Counted from the first letter of the stretch, positions 52,384-60,084 are shown. The stretch: 64,000 nucleotides of DNA from Occultella glacieicola (GCF_004353825.1 NZ_SMNA01000014.1:79519-143518), one strand, 5' to 3'. Made by a program: numbers and translations. Notes: a model not told the origin generated them from the letters alone.

Positions 52384-52968
52384 GTGTTCGGACGCAAGAA
52401 GGACGAGGCAGCCCCCATCGTCGAGGAGGAGGTCCCTCGCGCCGGTAAGGGACGGCCCACGCCCAAGAGGAAGGACGCCGAGGCCGCCAACAAGCGTCCC
52501 CTCGTGCCGACGGACCGCGGCGCCGCTCGCAAGGTGCAGCGGGAGAAGATGAACGCCCAGCGCGCCCGCATGAACGAGGCGATGATCACCGGCAAGGAGG
52601 AGGACCTCCCGCTGCAGCACCGTGGCCCGGTGCGCCGGTACGTGCGCGACTACGTGGACGCCCGGTTCAGCCTCGGCGAGCTGTTCCTGCCCCTGTCCGG
52701 TGCGATCGTCGTGATCCTGCTGATCTCGACGTTCAACGCGAGCTGGGCCGCGATCGGGATCACCGCCATCTTCGCGCTGTACCTGATCGTCGCGGTCGCC
52801 CTCGTGGACGCCCTGATCTGCGCGTTCCGGGTGCGCAGGAAGCTGCGTGAGAAGTTCGGTGAGGAGCGGGCCAAGCGCACGATCATGTACACCGTGATGC
52901 GGGCCTTCCAGCTGCGCCGGACCCGGCTGCCGAAGCCGCAGGTCAAGCGCGGCGAGTACCCCCGCTGA
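52384..52968 (+). CDS. DUF3043 membrane protein
   Basis: Conserved actinobacterial protein of unknown function (194 residues). A long basic N-terminal half (GRKKDEAAPIVEEEVPRAGK, RKVQREKMNAQRARMNEAMI) is followed by RRYVRDYVDARFSLGELFLP, two membrane helices (about 102-120 and 126-146), then a basic cytoplasmic tail ending RLPKPQVKRGEYPR. These features are typical of the family. It follows the DJ-1-like gene by 45 nt but has its own TAGGCT box. Confidence 0.88.
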   Translation: MFGRKKDEAAPIVEEEVPRAGKGRPTPKRKDAEAANKRPLVPTDRGAARKVQREKMNAQRARMNEAMITGKEEDLPLQHRGPVRRYVRDYVDARFSLGELFLPLSGAIVVILLISTFNASWAAIGITAIFALYLIVAVALVDALICAFRVRRKLREKFGEERAKRTIMYTVMRAFQLRRTRLPKPQVKRGEYPR

Positions 52969-52976
52969 GCCACCCC

Positions 52977-52982
52977 TAGGAT
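52977..52982 (+). promoter_or_regulatory. -10 box TAGGAT, leaderless promoter of the aldo/keto reductase
   Basis: TAGGAT ends 7 nt before ATG 52990. Confidence 0.55.
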
Positions 52983-52989
52983 TCGAGGC

Positions 52990-54003
52990 ATGCACTTTCG
53001 ATACCTCGGTAACTCCGGCCTGAAGATCAGCGAGATCACCTACGGCAACTGGCTCACCCACGGCTCACAGGTGGAGAACGACGCCGCGAGGGCGTGCGTC
53101 AACGCCGCCCTGGACGCGGGCATCACCACGTTCGACACCGCCGACACCTACGCGAACACCAAGGCCGAGGCGGTCCTCGGCGAGGCCCTGGCCGGTCAGC
53201 GCCGGGAGTCCGTGGAGATCTTCACGAAGGTGTACTTCCCGACCGGCCCGAAGGGCCCGAACGACACCGGCCTGTCCCGCAAGCACATCCTGGAGTCGAT
53301 CAACGGCTCCCTGCGCCGGCTCGGCACCGACTACGTGGACCTGTACCAGGCGCACCGCTACGACTACGAGACGCCGCTCGAGGAGACCATGCAGGCGTTC
53401 GCCGACGTGGTGCGCTCCGGGAAGGCCCTCTACATCGGGGTCAGCGAATGGACCGCGGAGCAACTGCGGGCCGGGCACGCCCTCGCCAAGGACCTCGGCG
53501 TGCAGCTGATCTCCTCCCAGCCGCAGTACTCGATGGTGTGGCGGGTCATCGAGGACAAGGTGGTCCCCACCTGCGCCGAACTCGGGATCTCCCAGATCGT
53601 CTGGTCCCCGGTGGCGCAGGGCATCCTGACCGGCAAGTACCTGCCCGGGTCCCCTGCGCCCGAGGGCTCCCGGGCCGCCGACGACAAGGGCGGCGCCCAG
53701 ATGATCTCCGGGATGCTCGGCCGCGAGGAACTGCTGCGCCGGGTCCAGGACCTGCGTCCGATCGCCGACGAGCTGAACCTGAGCATGGCCCAGCTGGCGG
53801 TCGCCTGGGTGCTGCAGAACGACAATGTGGCCGCCGCGCTGATCGGCGCGTCCCGGCCCGAGCAGGTCGCCGAGAACGTCGCTGCCTCCGGGGTCACGCT
53901 GGACGCCGACGTGCTCAGCCGGATCGACGACGTCCTCGGCGACACCGTGGTCCGCGACGCCGAGAAGACCTACAACGTCTCGCCGAAGGCCCGCCTGGTC
54001 TGA
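52990..54003 (+). CDS. Aldo/keto reductase (voltage-gated K+ channel beta-subunit type)
   Basis: NADPH-dependent carbonyl reductase, cytosolic (337 residues). The catalytic tetrad is complete: Asp49, Tyr54 (FDTADTYANT), Lys80 (IFTKVYF) and His122 (YQAHRYD). The NADP site includes YIGVSEWTAEQL and IVWSPVAQGILTGKY near the middle and ALIGASRPEQVAENV at the C-terminus. The family is close to YghZ/Kv-beta reductases of general aldehyde detoxification. Three 15-bp direct repeats start right after the stop codon. Confidence 0.93.
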   Translation: MHFRYLGNSGLKISEITYGNWLTHGSQVENDAARACVNAALDAGITTFDTADTYANTKAEAVLGEALAGQRRESVEIFTKVYFPTGPKGPNDTGLSRKHILESINGSLRRLGTDYVDLYQAHRYDYETPLEETMQAFADVVRSGKALYIGVSEWTAEQLRAGHALAKDLGVQLISSQPQYSMVWRVIEDKVVPTCAELGISQIVWSPVAQGILTGKYLPGSPAPEGSRAADDKGGAQMISGMLGREELLRRVQDLRPIADELNLSMAQLAVAWVLQNDNVAAALIGASRPEQVAENVAASGVTLDADVLSRIDDVLGDTVVRDAEKTYNVSPKARLV

Positions 54004-54004
54004 G

Positions 54005-54044
54005 CCGGCACCGTTTGATCCGGCACCGTCTGTGCCGGCACCGT
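54005..54044 (+). repeat. Three direct CCGGCACCGT copies at 15-bp spacing
   Basis: CCGGCACCGT begins at 54005, 54020 and 54035; the five bases following each copy differ. It begins immediately after the aldo/keto reductase stop and runs into the first hairpin of the next feature. Confidence 0.8.
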
Positions 54045-54047
54045 CAC

Positions 54048-54140
54048 GGCTGAGAGTGCTGAAGTGGTCGCCACGTCAGCACTCTCAGCCGGTCGGCCGG
54101 CGGGTGAGGGTGCCGAGATGGTCGCCGTTTCGGCACTCTC
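54048..54140. repeat. Two related hairpins with covarying stems
   Basis: Hairpin 1 (54048-54090) has a perfect 15-bp stem plus an inner GTGG/CCAC stem. Hairpin 2 (54106-54140) has an 11-bp stem with one G-T wobble. They share the arms GAGNGTGCNGA and the loop core TGGTCGCC, and differ at a T-A versus C-G pair, so pairing is conserved. They may act as bidirectional terminators or be copies of a dispersed palindrome. Confidence 0.8.
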
Positions 54141-54145
54141 GGCAG

Positions 54146-55330
54146 TCAGTCGACCAGCGCGAGGGAGGGCCGCGTACTGATCCGTCGACGGCGGGCCGGG
54201 TAGGGCACCCATCGGGCGCGGCCCGCGACCAGCGCGGCGCCCCGGCAGATCAGTTCCTTGTAGCGTGCGGCGAACCGGCCGGTCAGGACCAGCGACAGAG
54301 GCCGGTCGTCGAAGGTCACCATCTGGATCAGACCGTCCCGTCGGCCGAGGCTGAGGCACTGCTGTACATAGACCAGTGGCATGCGCGGGGCACCGGCGCC
54401 GGTCAGTTCCGCGACGATCGAGTCCGCGGCCTGCCAGCCCATCGGGATGCCGGAGGCGCAGGACATCCGCAGTGGGCGCTCCCGCCAGCCGCGGGCCTGC
54501 CCGGCGTCACCGACGGCGTACACGTCCGGGTGGGAGACCGAGCGCATCGCCGCGTCCACCACGATCCGGCCGACGTCGGTGACCGTCAGGGCCGACGCGG
54601 CGGCGATCGGGTGGGTGGTGAAGCCGCCGGTCCAGACGGTGATGTCGGCAGCGATCGGGGTGCCGTCGGCGGTGACCACGCCCGCCGGGCCGACCCTCTC
54701 CACCTCGGTGTGCTCGTGGACCGTGAGGCCGAGCCGGTCGGCGACCCGGCGCAGGTGCGTCCGGCCGGCCGGTGAGAGCCGATCGCCGAGCTCCCCGCGC
54801 ACGGTCATCGCGACCCACAGGTGCGGGTGGGCCTCCGCGATCTCGGTGGCGGCCTCGATCCCGGTGAGGCCGCCACCGACCACCACCACGCGACCACCGT
54901 CGCCCAGTTCGGCGAGACGATCACGCAACCGCAGCGCTCCCCGTCTGGACGCGACCTCGTGGGCGTGCTCGGCCACACCCGGCACGCCGCCGTCGGCCTG
55001 CGTGCTGCCGAGCGCATACACGAGCGTGTCGTAGCCGAGCTCGCGCTCGCCGTCGGCGTCCGTGACGGCGACCGTCCGGGCGGTGACGTCCACGCCGTCC
55101 ACCCGGGCCACGCGCACCCGCACCCCGGTGCCCGCGTACGCCTCCCGCAGCGGTCGCGGGCTGAGGTCCTGCCCGGCCGCGAGTTGATGCAGCCGGACCC
55201 GTTCGACGAAATCCGGCTCGGCGTTGACGAGGGTGATCTCGACCTCGTCGAGCTGTAGTCGCTGGGCCAGTCGGGTGGTCGTGGCGGCACCTGAGTATCC
55301 GGCGCCCAGGATGACGATGCGGTGCTTCAT
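54146..55330 (-). CDS. FAD/NAD(P)-dependent oxidoreductase (NDH-2-like)
   Basis: Flavoprotein oxidoreductase (394 residues) of the type II NADH dehydrogenase/disulfide reductase fold. The FAD site is VILGAGYSGAATTTRLAQ (residues 6-23), the NAD(P) site VVVVGGGLTGIEAATEIAE, and DVYAVGDAGQA near the C-terminus closes the FAD pocket. No redox-active CxxC is seen. ATG 55330 is chosen because AAGGAG lies 8 nt upstream. It is immediately downstream of an ECF41 sigma factor gene, and oxidoreductases of this kind are known ECF41 target genes. Confidence 0.9.
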   Translation of the reverse strand: MKHRIVILGAGYSGAATTTRLAQRLQLDEVEITLVNAEPDFVERVRLHQLAAGQDLSPRPLREAYAGTGVRVRVARVDGVDVTARTVAVTDADGERELGYDTLVYALGSTQADGGVPGVAEHAHEVASRRGALRLRDRLAELGDGGRVVVVGGGLTGIEAATEIAEAHPHLWVAMTVRGELGDRLSPAGRTHLRRVADRLGLTVHEHTEVERVGPAGVVTADGTPIAADITVWTGGFTTHPIAAASALTVTDVGRIVVDAAMRSVSHPDVYAVGDAGQARGWRERPLRMSCASGIPMGWQAADSIVAELTGAGAPRMPLVYVQQCLSLGRRDGLIQMVTFDDRPLSLVLTGRFAARYKELICRGAALVAGRARWVPYPARRRRISTRPSLALVD

Positions 55331-55409
55331 GAGGCTCACTCCTTGGGTGGGTCGTGCCTCCTGAACCGGATACGCCGGCGATCCCTGACACTCGACGCTG
55401 CGAACCGGG

Positions 55410-56363
55410 TCACAGGCCCACGTCGATCGGCGCCCCGTGCTCGGCCCGGGCCCACTGCCGGTCGGCCCGGGCCAGCTTGTCCGGGTTCACCTGGCTGAGC
55501 ACCGCGTCGATCCCGGCCTCGGTCACCTCGAGCACCATCACGCCGACGACCCGGCCCTCGACCACGACCACGGCCGCGGGACTGCCGTTGGCGATCCCGG
55601 CGTAGAACTCGGGTGTGCCACCCAAGATGGCGAACTTCGACGCCGAGGGGCGGAACAGCCCACGCACGAACTTCGCGATCGTGGCGGCGCCGGTGAAGGC
55701 CGTGCGCCGGGCCGGGACCTTGCCGCCACCGTCGCCCGCGCCGAGGGCGTCGGCCGTGAGCAGGCGCACCAGTGGCTCGGTGCGGCCGCTGGTCGCGGCG
55801 CTGAGGAACTCCTCGACCACCTGCCGCGCGGCGACCCGGTCGACGGCGACCCGCGGCTTCGGCGCGTCGAGGTGGCCCTTCGCGCGGTGCAGGATCTGCT
55901 GACTGGACACCTCGCTGATGTCGAGGATGTCGGCGATCTCGGCGTGCGGGTAGGCGAACGCCTCCCGGAGCACGTAGACGGCGCGCTCGTTCGGGGTGAG
56001 CCGCTCGAGCAGGGTGAGCATCGCCGTCGAGACCGATTCACGCTGTTCGGCGCTCTCGGCCGGACCGAGCATCGGGTCGCCGTCGAGGACCGGTTCCGGG
56101 AGCCACTCCCCCACGTACACCTCGCGGCGTGCCCGCGCCGAGGTCAACATGCTCAGGCACAGGTTGGTCAGCACCCGGGTCAGCCAGGCCCGCGGGACCC
56201 GGATACCGGACCGGTCCGCGCCCTGCCAGCGCAGGAACGTCTCCTGCACGGCGTCCTCGGCCTCGGAGGCCGAGCCGAGCATCCGGTACGCGATCGCCTC
56301 CAACCGGCCCCGGAACTCCTCGAACAGGTCCACCTCGTCCGCTCGTAGCGGTTCTGCGGTCAT
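55410..56363 (-). CDS. ECF41-family RNA polymerase sigma factor with SnoaL-like C-terminal domain
   Basis: Extracytoplasmic-function sigma factor (317 residues). Region 2 (about 10-80) has AYRMLGSASEAEDAVQETFL and region 4 (about 112-165) has LTPNERAVYVLREAFAYPH. The C-terminal NTF2/SnoaL-like extension replaces an anti-sigma factor and modulates activity in this family. The three ECF41 signature motifs are all present: WLPEP (87-91) in the linker, DGGGK (211-215) and NPDKL (293-297). It lies between an FAD oxidoreductase gene and an NAD(P)-binding protein gene on the same strand, both typical ECF41 partners. The ATG is 24 nt after the preceding gene. Confidence 0.93.
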   Translation of the reverse strand: MTAEPLRADEVDLFEEFRGRLEAIAYRMLGSASEAEDAVQETFLRWQGADRSGIRVPRAWLTRVLTNLCLSMLTSARARREVYVGEWLPEPVLDGDPMLGPAESAEQRESVSTAMLTLLERLTPNERAVYVLREAFAYPHAEIADILDISEVSSQQILHRAKGHLDAPKPRVAVDRVAARQVVEEFLSAATSGRTEPLVRLLTADALGAGDGGGKVPARRTAFTGAATIAKFVRGLFRPSASKFAILGGTPEFYAGIANGSPAAVVVVEGRVVGVMVLEVTEAGIDAVLSQVNPDKLARADRQWARAEHGAPIDVGL

Positions 56364-56387
56364 GCTTCGAGCCTACGACGGCGGCGC

Positions 56388-57137
56388 TCACCGGGGCGAG
56401 GTCACCCCGGTGTGGGTGCGGGCGCTGGCGCTCAGCCGGCCGACTATCGCGGGCGCCTCGTGGACCAGGGTGTCGTCGGTGAGCGCCTCGAGCATGAACA
56501 GCGCGAAGTCGGTACGCCGGGTCAGGTTGGACGCCAGTACGGGGTCGCCGACGTGCCTGCTCCACACCGGCAGTCCCTGGCTCTCGCCCTCCTCGAGATC
56601 GCTGCCGCGCACCACCGTCCAGGCGCGGTCGCTGGCGAAGATCCGCCGGCACGCCTCGACCTGGTCGTCGATGTCCACGGCGCGCACGGCCCGGGCCAGC
56701 ACCGTGGTGACCCTCAGCGTTTTCCGGAACAGCCAGGAATACGTGTCCTGGCCGTCCTTGGTGATGTGCCAGCCGCAGGAGAAGACCAGCCGCGCGTGCG
56801 GCTCGGCGTGGTCGAGGACGGCCTGGGCGGTGCCCGAGGAGTACCCGTGCACGCCCCAGGGGACCAGCACGGTCAGCACCCCGTCGCATCCGGCGACGGC
56901 CCGCGCGATCACCGCCCGATCGTCGGTCTGCCCCGGGACGATCGTGATCCGGTCCGCGAACTCGGCGAGCTTGGGGACGCTGCGTTCGCGGCAGACCCCG
57001 ACCACCTCCCAGCCGCGCTCCAGAGCCTGCCGCACCAGGTGCTGCCCGAGCTTGCCGGACGCCCCGACGATGCAGACCCTCCTGATCCGGTCCGCGCCAT
57101 CACCCGTTCCCGTAGCTGGGTTCCCGCCTGCGTCCAT
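56388..57137 (-). CDS. NAD(P)-binding (NmrA/SDR-like) protein
   Basis: Atypical short-chain-dehydrogenase-fold protein (249 residues). The nucleotide-binding loop is CIVGASGKLGQHLVRQALER. RITIVPGQTDDRAVIARAVA and LVFSCGWHITKDGQD follow as in NmrA-like NAD(P)-binding proteins. A classic YxxxK catalytic pair is not evident, so it may be a redox sensor or an epimerase-like enzyme. It is divergent from a TetR gene across two palindromic operators and lies 24 nt upstream of the ECF41 gene, so TetR probably controls the whole operon. Confidence 0.85.
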   Translation of the reverse strand: MDAGGNPATGTGDGADRIRRVCIVGASGKLGQHLVRQALERGWEVVGVCRERSVPKLAEFADRITIVPGQTDDRAVIARAVAGCDGVLTVLVPWGVHGYSSGTAQAVLDHAEPHARLVFSCGWHITKDGQDTYSWLFRKTLRVTTVLARAVRAVDIDDQVEACRRIFASDRAWTVVRGSDLEEGESQGLPVWSRHVGDPVLASNLTRRTDFALFMLEALTDDTLVHEAPAIVGRLSASARTHTGVTSPR

Positions 57138-57169
57138 GGTCCCGCTCCCTCGACGTCCACCGAATCGAA

Positions 57170-57182
57170 CTTACGATGTAAG
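57170..57182. promoter_or_regulatory. TetR operator O1 (CTTACGATGTAAG)
   Basis: 13-bp palindrome CTTAC-N3-GTAAG, 33 bp from the NAD(P)-binding protein ATG. Its centre is 23 bp from that of O2. Confidence 0.7.
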
Positions 57183-57188
57183 TAACGG

Positions 57189-57194
57189 TAGGCT
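57189..57194 (+). promoter_or_regulatory. -10 box TAGGCT of the TetR gene
   Basis: TAGGCT overlaps the left edge of operator O2, so bound repressor would block the tetR promoter (autoregulation). It implies a leader of about 36 nt containing GGAGG. Confidence 0.5.
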
Positions 57195-57205
57195 TACGCT
57201 GTAAG
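57193..57205. promoter_or_regulatory. TetR operator O2 (CTTACGCTGTAAG)
   Basis: Second CTTAC-N3-GTAAG palindrome. It overlaps the -10 box of the divergent TetR gene. Confidence 0.7.
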
Positions 57206-57236
57206 TGCGTCAAGAGGACCGACGGAGGAACCTGTC

Positions 57237-57908
57237 ATGGCCAAGTCGGCCACAACCACGGCGGCCGGGCCGCGCGCGCCCCTGACCCGCGAACGCGTGA
57301 TCGCCGCCGCCATGTCGGCGGCCGACGAGAAGGGCGAGGCCGGGGCGACCATGCGCGCGATCGCCGCGAGTCTCGGCGTCGAGGCGATGTCGCTGTACAA
57401 CCACGTGCGCGGCCGTGAGGACCTGCTCACCGGCATGGTCGATGCCGTCTTCGGCGAGATCGACCTGCCCACCGCGGGCGCCGAATGGCATCCGGCCATG
57501 CGCGAACGGGCTACCTCCGCCCGGGCTGCGCTCCGCCGTCATCCATGGGCCGTGGGCCTCATGGACTCTCGGAGCGAGCCCGGACCGGCGACCCTGCGTC
57601 ACCACGACGCAGTGCTCGGCGCGCTCCGGGCCGGCGGCTTCTCCGTGGCGATGGCCACGCATGCGTTCTCGCTGCTGGACAGTTACATCTACGGCTTCGT
57701 GCTCCAGGAGCAGAGCCTGCCGTTCGGCGACGCCGACGAGTTGCGCGTGACCGCGACCGAGATCGTGAACGCCATGCCCGCGGACACCTACCCGCACCTC
57801 GCCGAGGTGGCGACGGCGCACGTCACCCGAGGCGGCTACGACTACGGCAGCGAGTTCGAGTTCGGCCTCGACGTGATCCTCGACGCGTTGCGACCCGACG
57901 AGGTCTGA
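57237..57908 (+). CDS. TetR-family transcriptional regulator
   Basis: Repressor (223 residues) with an N-terminal TetR helix-turn-helix (about 16-65: TRERVIAAAMSAADEKGEAG, ATMRAIAASLGVEAMSLYNH) and a TetR_C-type ligand-binding domain (GYDYGSEFEFGLDVILDAL at the end). GGAGG lies 7-8 nt before the ATG. It is divergent from the NAD(P)-binding protein/ECF41/oxidoreductase genes across two matching palindromes, so these are the likely target and the ligand is likely a small hydrophobic or redox-active compound. It is convergent with pyrD, 5 nt apart. Confidence 0.92.
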   Translation: MAKSATTTAAGPRAPLTRERVIAAAMSAADEKGEAGATMRAIAASLGVEAMSLYNHVRGREDLLTGMVDAVFGEIDLPTAGAEWHPAMRERATSARAALRRHPWAVGLMDSRSEPGPATLRHHDAVLGALRAGGFSVAMATHAFSLLDSYIYGFVLQEQSLPFGDADELRVTATEIVNAMPADTYPHLAEVATAHVTRGGYDYGSEFEFGLDVILDALRPDEV

Positions 57909-57913
57909 GCGGT

Positions 57914-58939
57914 TCAGCCCCGGCCGATGGCCCGGTTCATGGCGCCGGGCCAGGTCGCTCCGCCGTAGATGAACGCCGTGTACGCCTGGAGGGCGTTCGC
58001 CCCCGCGGCCAGGTAGGCGCGGGCGTCGGCCGGGGTCGAGATGCCGCCGACGCCGATGATCACCTGGTCATCGGCGAGCCGCGCCCGTACCCGGGCCACG
58101 ACCTCGAGGCCGCGCTCGCGCACCGGCGGGCCGGACATGCCACCGGCGCCTTGCTCGTGCCTGATCGTCGTGTTGACCGCGACGACCCCGGCCAGCCCGA
58201 TCTCGCGGGCGAGGTCGGCGACGGCGTCGACGTCGGAGTTGGCCAGGTCCGGCGCGATCTTGACCAGCACCGGGACCTCCCGGGCGGCAGCGGCCCAGGC
58301 AGCCTCGAGCACGGCCACGAGGATCGGGCGCAGCACCTCGGTCTGCTGCAGGTCCCGCAGCCCCGGTGTGTTCGGGGAGGACACGTTCACGACCAGGTAG
58401 TCCACGTACGGCGCCAGCGCCCGGGCGGACGTGCGGTAGTCCTCGACCGCCCCGTCAGCGGGGGTGACCTTCGACTTGCCGAGATTCGCACCGAGCACGA
58501 GTCGGCGCCCGTGCGGGGTCCGGCGGAGCTTGCGCAGCCGGGTCGCGGCTGCCGCGGCCCCGGCGTTGTTGAAGCCCATCCGGTTCACCAGGGCCCTACG
58601 CTCCGGGACCCGGAACAGCCGTGGCTTGTCGTTGCCCGGCTGGGCGTGGGCCGTCACGGTGCCGATCTCGACGAAGCCGAACCCGACGGCGTCCAGTCCG
58701 GCCGCCATCGTCGCGTCCTTGTCGAAGCCCGCGGCCAGGCCGAGCAGCCCGGTGGTGGCTCGACCGAACAGTTCCGGCGCGGGTCCCTCGGGCGCCCTCC
58801 CGAGGGTGACCCGGACCGCGTCCCGCAGCCCCGGGGTTCGCCCGAGGACCCGGAACAAGGTCGCGGCACCGTGGTGCGCCCGTTCCGGGTCGACCTTGGT
58901 GAGCAGGTTGTCGAAGACGAAGCGATACGGGCTCGGCAC
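57914..58939 (-). CDS. pyrD: Dihydroorotate dehydrogenase (quinone), class 2
   Basis: Pyrimidine biosynthesis enzyme oxidising dihydroorotate with quinone as acceptor (341 residues). Class 2 features: an N-terminal membrane-associating helical segment (PYRFVFDNLLTKVDPERAHH), NRMGFNNAGA, the catalytic Ser in NVSSPNTPGLRDLQ, and the FMN-binding GVGGISTPADARAYLAAGA. GTG 58939 lies 6 nt after TAGGGT. It stands alone and appears inserted with the preceding redox locus relative to the conserved flanking order. Confidence 0.95.
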   Translation of the reverse strand: MPSPYRFVFDNLLTKVDPERAHHGAATLFRVLGRTPGLRDAVRVTLGRAPEGPAPELFGRATTGLLGLAAGFDKDATMAAGLDAVGFGFVEIGTVTAHAQPGNDKPRLFRVPERRALVNRMGFNNAGAAAAATRLRKLRRTPHGRRLVLGANLGKSKVTPADGAVEDYRTSARALAPYVDYLVVNVSSPNTPGLRDLQQTEVLRPILVAVLEAAWAAAAREVPVLVKIAPDLANSDVDAVADLAREIGLAGVVAVNTTIRHEQGAGGMSGPPVRERGLEVVARVRARLADDQVIIGVGGISTPADARAYLAAGANALQAYTAFIYGGATWPGAMNRAIGRG

Positions 58940-58945
58940 GCCCCA

Positions 58946-58951
58946 ACCCTA
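58946..58951 (-). promoter_or_regulatory. -10 box TAGGGT, leaderless promoter of pyrD
   Basis: Minus-strand TAGGGT ends 6 nt before GTG 58939. Confidence 0.55.
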
Positions 58952-59292
58952 CCGAGGCCGTGGCCCGAACTCGTTCGCCACGGCGCCCCGTCTCACCCGC
59001 GGCTCCCGTCATCACCCAGCGGTTCCCCGTCACCACCCCGAGGTTCCGACCCCGTCACCACCCCTCGGGCCCTGTCCCCGCCCCGCTCCCGTCGGGCCGA
59101 ACGTGCCCTGGACCATCGGGTGGTGGGCGGCCACCATCGAACGTTTCACTCCGTGGTTGAAACGTTACAAGATCGCCCGCGACCTCGGCGGCCGGGGTGG
59201 GCGTGGGGTGGCCGGAGGCCGGGGCTGCACAGCAGCCGGTGGGCTTGGGGGTCGCCGCGGCCGGTGCTGCCCGATAGCCGGTGGGCGTGGGG
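58952..59292. other. Gene-free GC-rich gap with a palindrome
   Basis: About 340 bp without a supported gene. It contains C/T-rich and then G-rich tracts, a TGGTGG/CCACCA hairpin at 59121-59136, an AACGTTTCA-N9-TGAAACGTT palindrome at 59140-59166, and GCCGGTGGGC repeats at about 59240 and 59278. It may be a decayed intergenic segment. Confidence 0.5.
59140..59166. promoter_or_regulatory. Operator-like palindrome AACGTTTCA-N9-TGAAACGTT
   Basis: Perfect 9-bp inverted repeat in a markedly less GC-rich patch, within the gap between pyrD and a membrane protein gene. The half-site resembles LacI-type or other dimeric regulator sites, but no regulator gene is adjacent. Confidence 0.45.
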
Positions 59293-59736
59293 TCAGCCGG
59301 CCGCGATCCGCGCGGGGCTGGACCGCCACATCCAGATCAGGCCGAGGATCGGCAACACCAGCGGCACGTACCCATAGCCCTGACCGAAGTGCGACCACAC
59401 GGTGTCGCGCGGGAAGTACTCGGGGTGCAGCATGCTGAGCGTCCCGATGGTCAGCACCCCGATCAGCTCGAAACTGACCGTGATCCAGCCGACCCGGCGC
59501 ATCCGTCGGCCGTTGTGCGCCAGGGCCACGGTCGCGAGGATGTACACGACCGCGGAGAGCGCGGACAGCGAGTACGCGAAGGTGGCCTCGGAGGCGTCCC
59601 GGATCAGCTGCACCGTGGCCCGGGCGGTCGCGGCCAGGGCGAACACCCCGTAGACGAAGATGAGGACCCGGCCGGCCCCGTACGCCGGGCGCCGGGTGTC
59701 CTCCACGTCCTCCGGGGCCGTCACGACGTCATCCAT
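59293..59736 (-). CDS. Conserved membrane protein (four helices)
   Basis: Unrecognised integral membrane protein (147 residues) with four predicted helices (about 22-40, 50-70, 78-98, 118-136). A conserved-looking loop between helices 3 and 4 reads HPEYFPRDTVWSHFGQGYGY. ATG 59736 overlaps the upstream membrane protein gene by 16 nt in another frame, so the two are translationally coupled and may form a complex. Function unknown. Confidence 0.8.
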   Translation of the reverse strand: MDDVVTAPEDVEDTRRPAYGAGRVLIFVYGVFALAATARATVQLIRDASEATFAYSLSALSAVVYILATVALAHNGRRMRRVGWITVSFELIGVLTIGTLSMLHPEYFPRDTVWSHFGQGYGYVPLVLPILGLIWMWRSSPARIAAG

Positions 59737-60077
59737 ACCTGGTTCACCCGCATCTGCATCACCATCAGCACCACCGCGGCCACGGCCAGCACCACCGAAC
59801 TCCACCTACTGCGCTCGGTGAACGCCACCACCGCCGCGACCGGCATCATCACCAGGGCCGTGATCAGGTATCCCCAGAACGTGACCGGGTCACCCAGGTC
59901 GTGTCCGCCGGCGAGGCTGATCCCGGCCACCACCATCTGCGCGACCAGCGCCACCTCGATCACGGCCGCGCCGATGAGCTGGTTGAACGTCACCGACGTG
60001 TTGCGGACGGCGAGCACCACCGCCCAGACCGCCAGCACCAGGCAGCAGCCCACGATGATCCACGACACGACCGACAC
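59721..60077 (-). CDS. Small conserved membrane protein (four helices)
   Basis: Unrecognised membrane protein (118 residues) with four helices (about 5-22, 32-52, 62-80, 88-106). GTG 60077 is chosen over ATG 60116 because it lies 7 nt after TACCCT and places the first helix at the N-terminus; the longer form adds 13 residues. It is divergent from pepA, 86 nt apart. Confidence 0.75.
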   Translation of the reverse strand: MSVVSWIIVGCCLVLAVWAVVLAVRNTSVTFNQLIGAAVIEVALVAQMVVAGISLAGGHDLGDPVTFWGYLITALVMMPVAAVVAFTERSRWSSVVLAVAAVVLMVMQMRVNQVWMTS

Positions 60078-60084
60078 ACCGTGC

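Noticed and set aside
55331..55409. ECF41 target promoter in front of the FAD oxidoreductase gene
   Set aside because: A TGTCA sits at 55386-55390 on the minus strand, but no CGTC-type -10 element follows at the distance I recall for ECF41 promoters, so I do not call it.
52990..60077. Genomic island or prophage
   Set aside because: It looks accessory relative to the conserved gene order, but there is no integrase, transposase, tRNA, attachment-site repeat or obvious base-composition shift.
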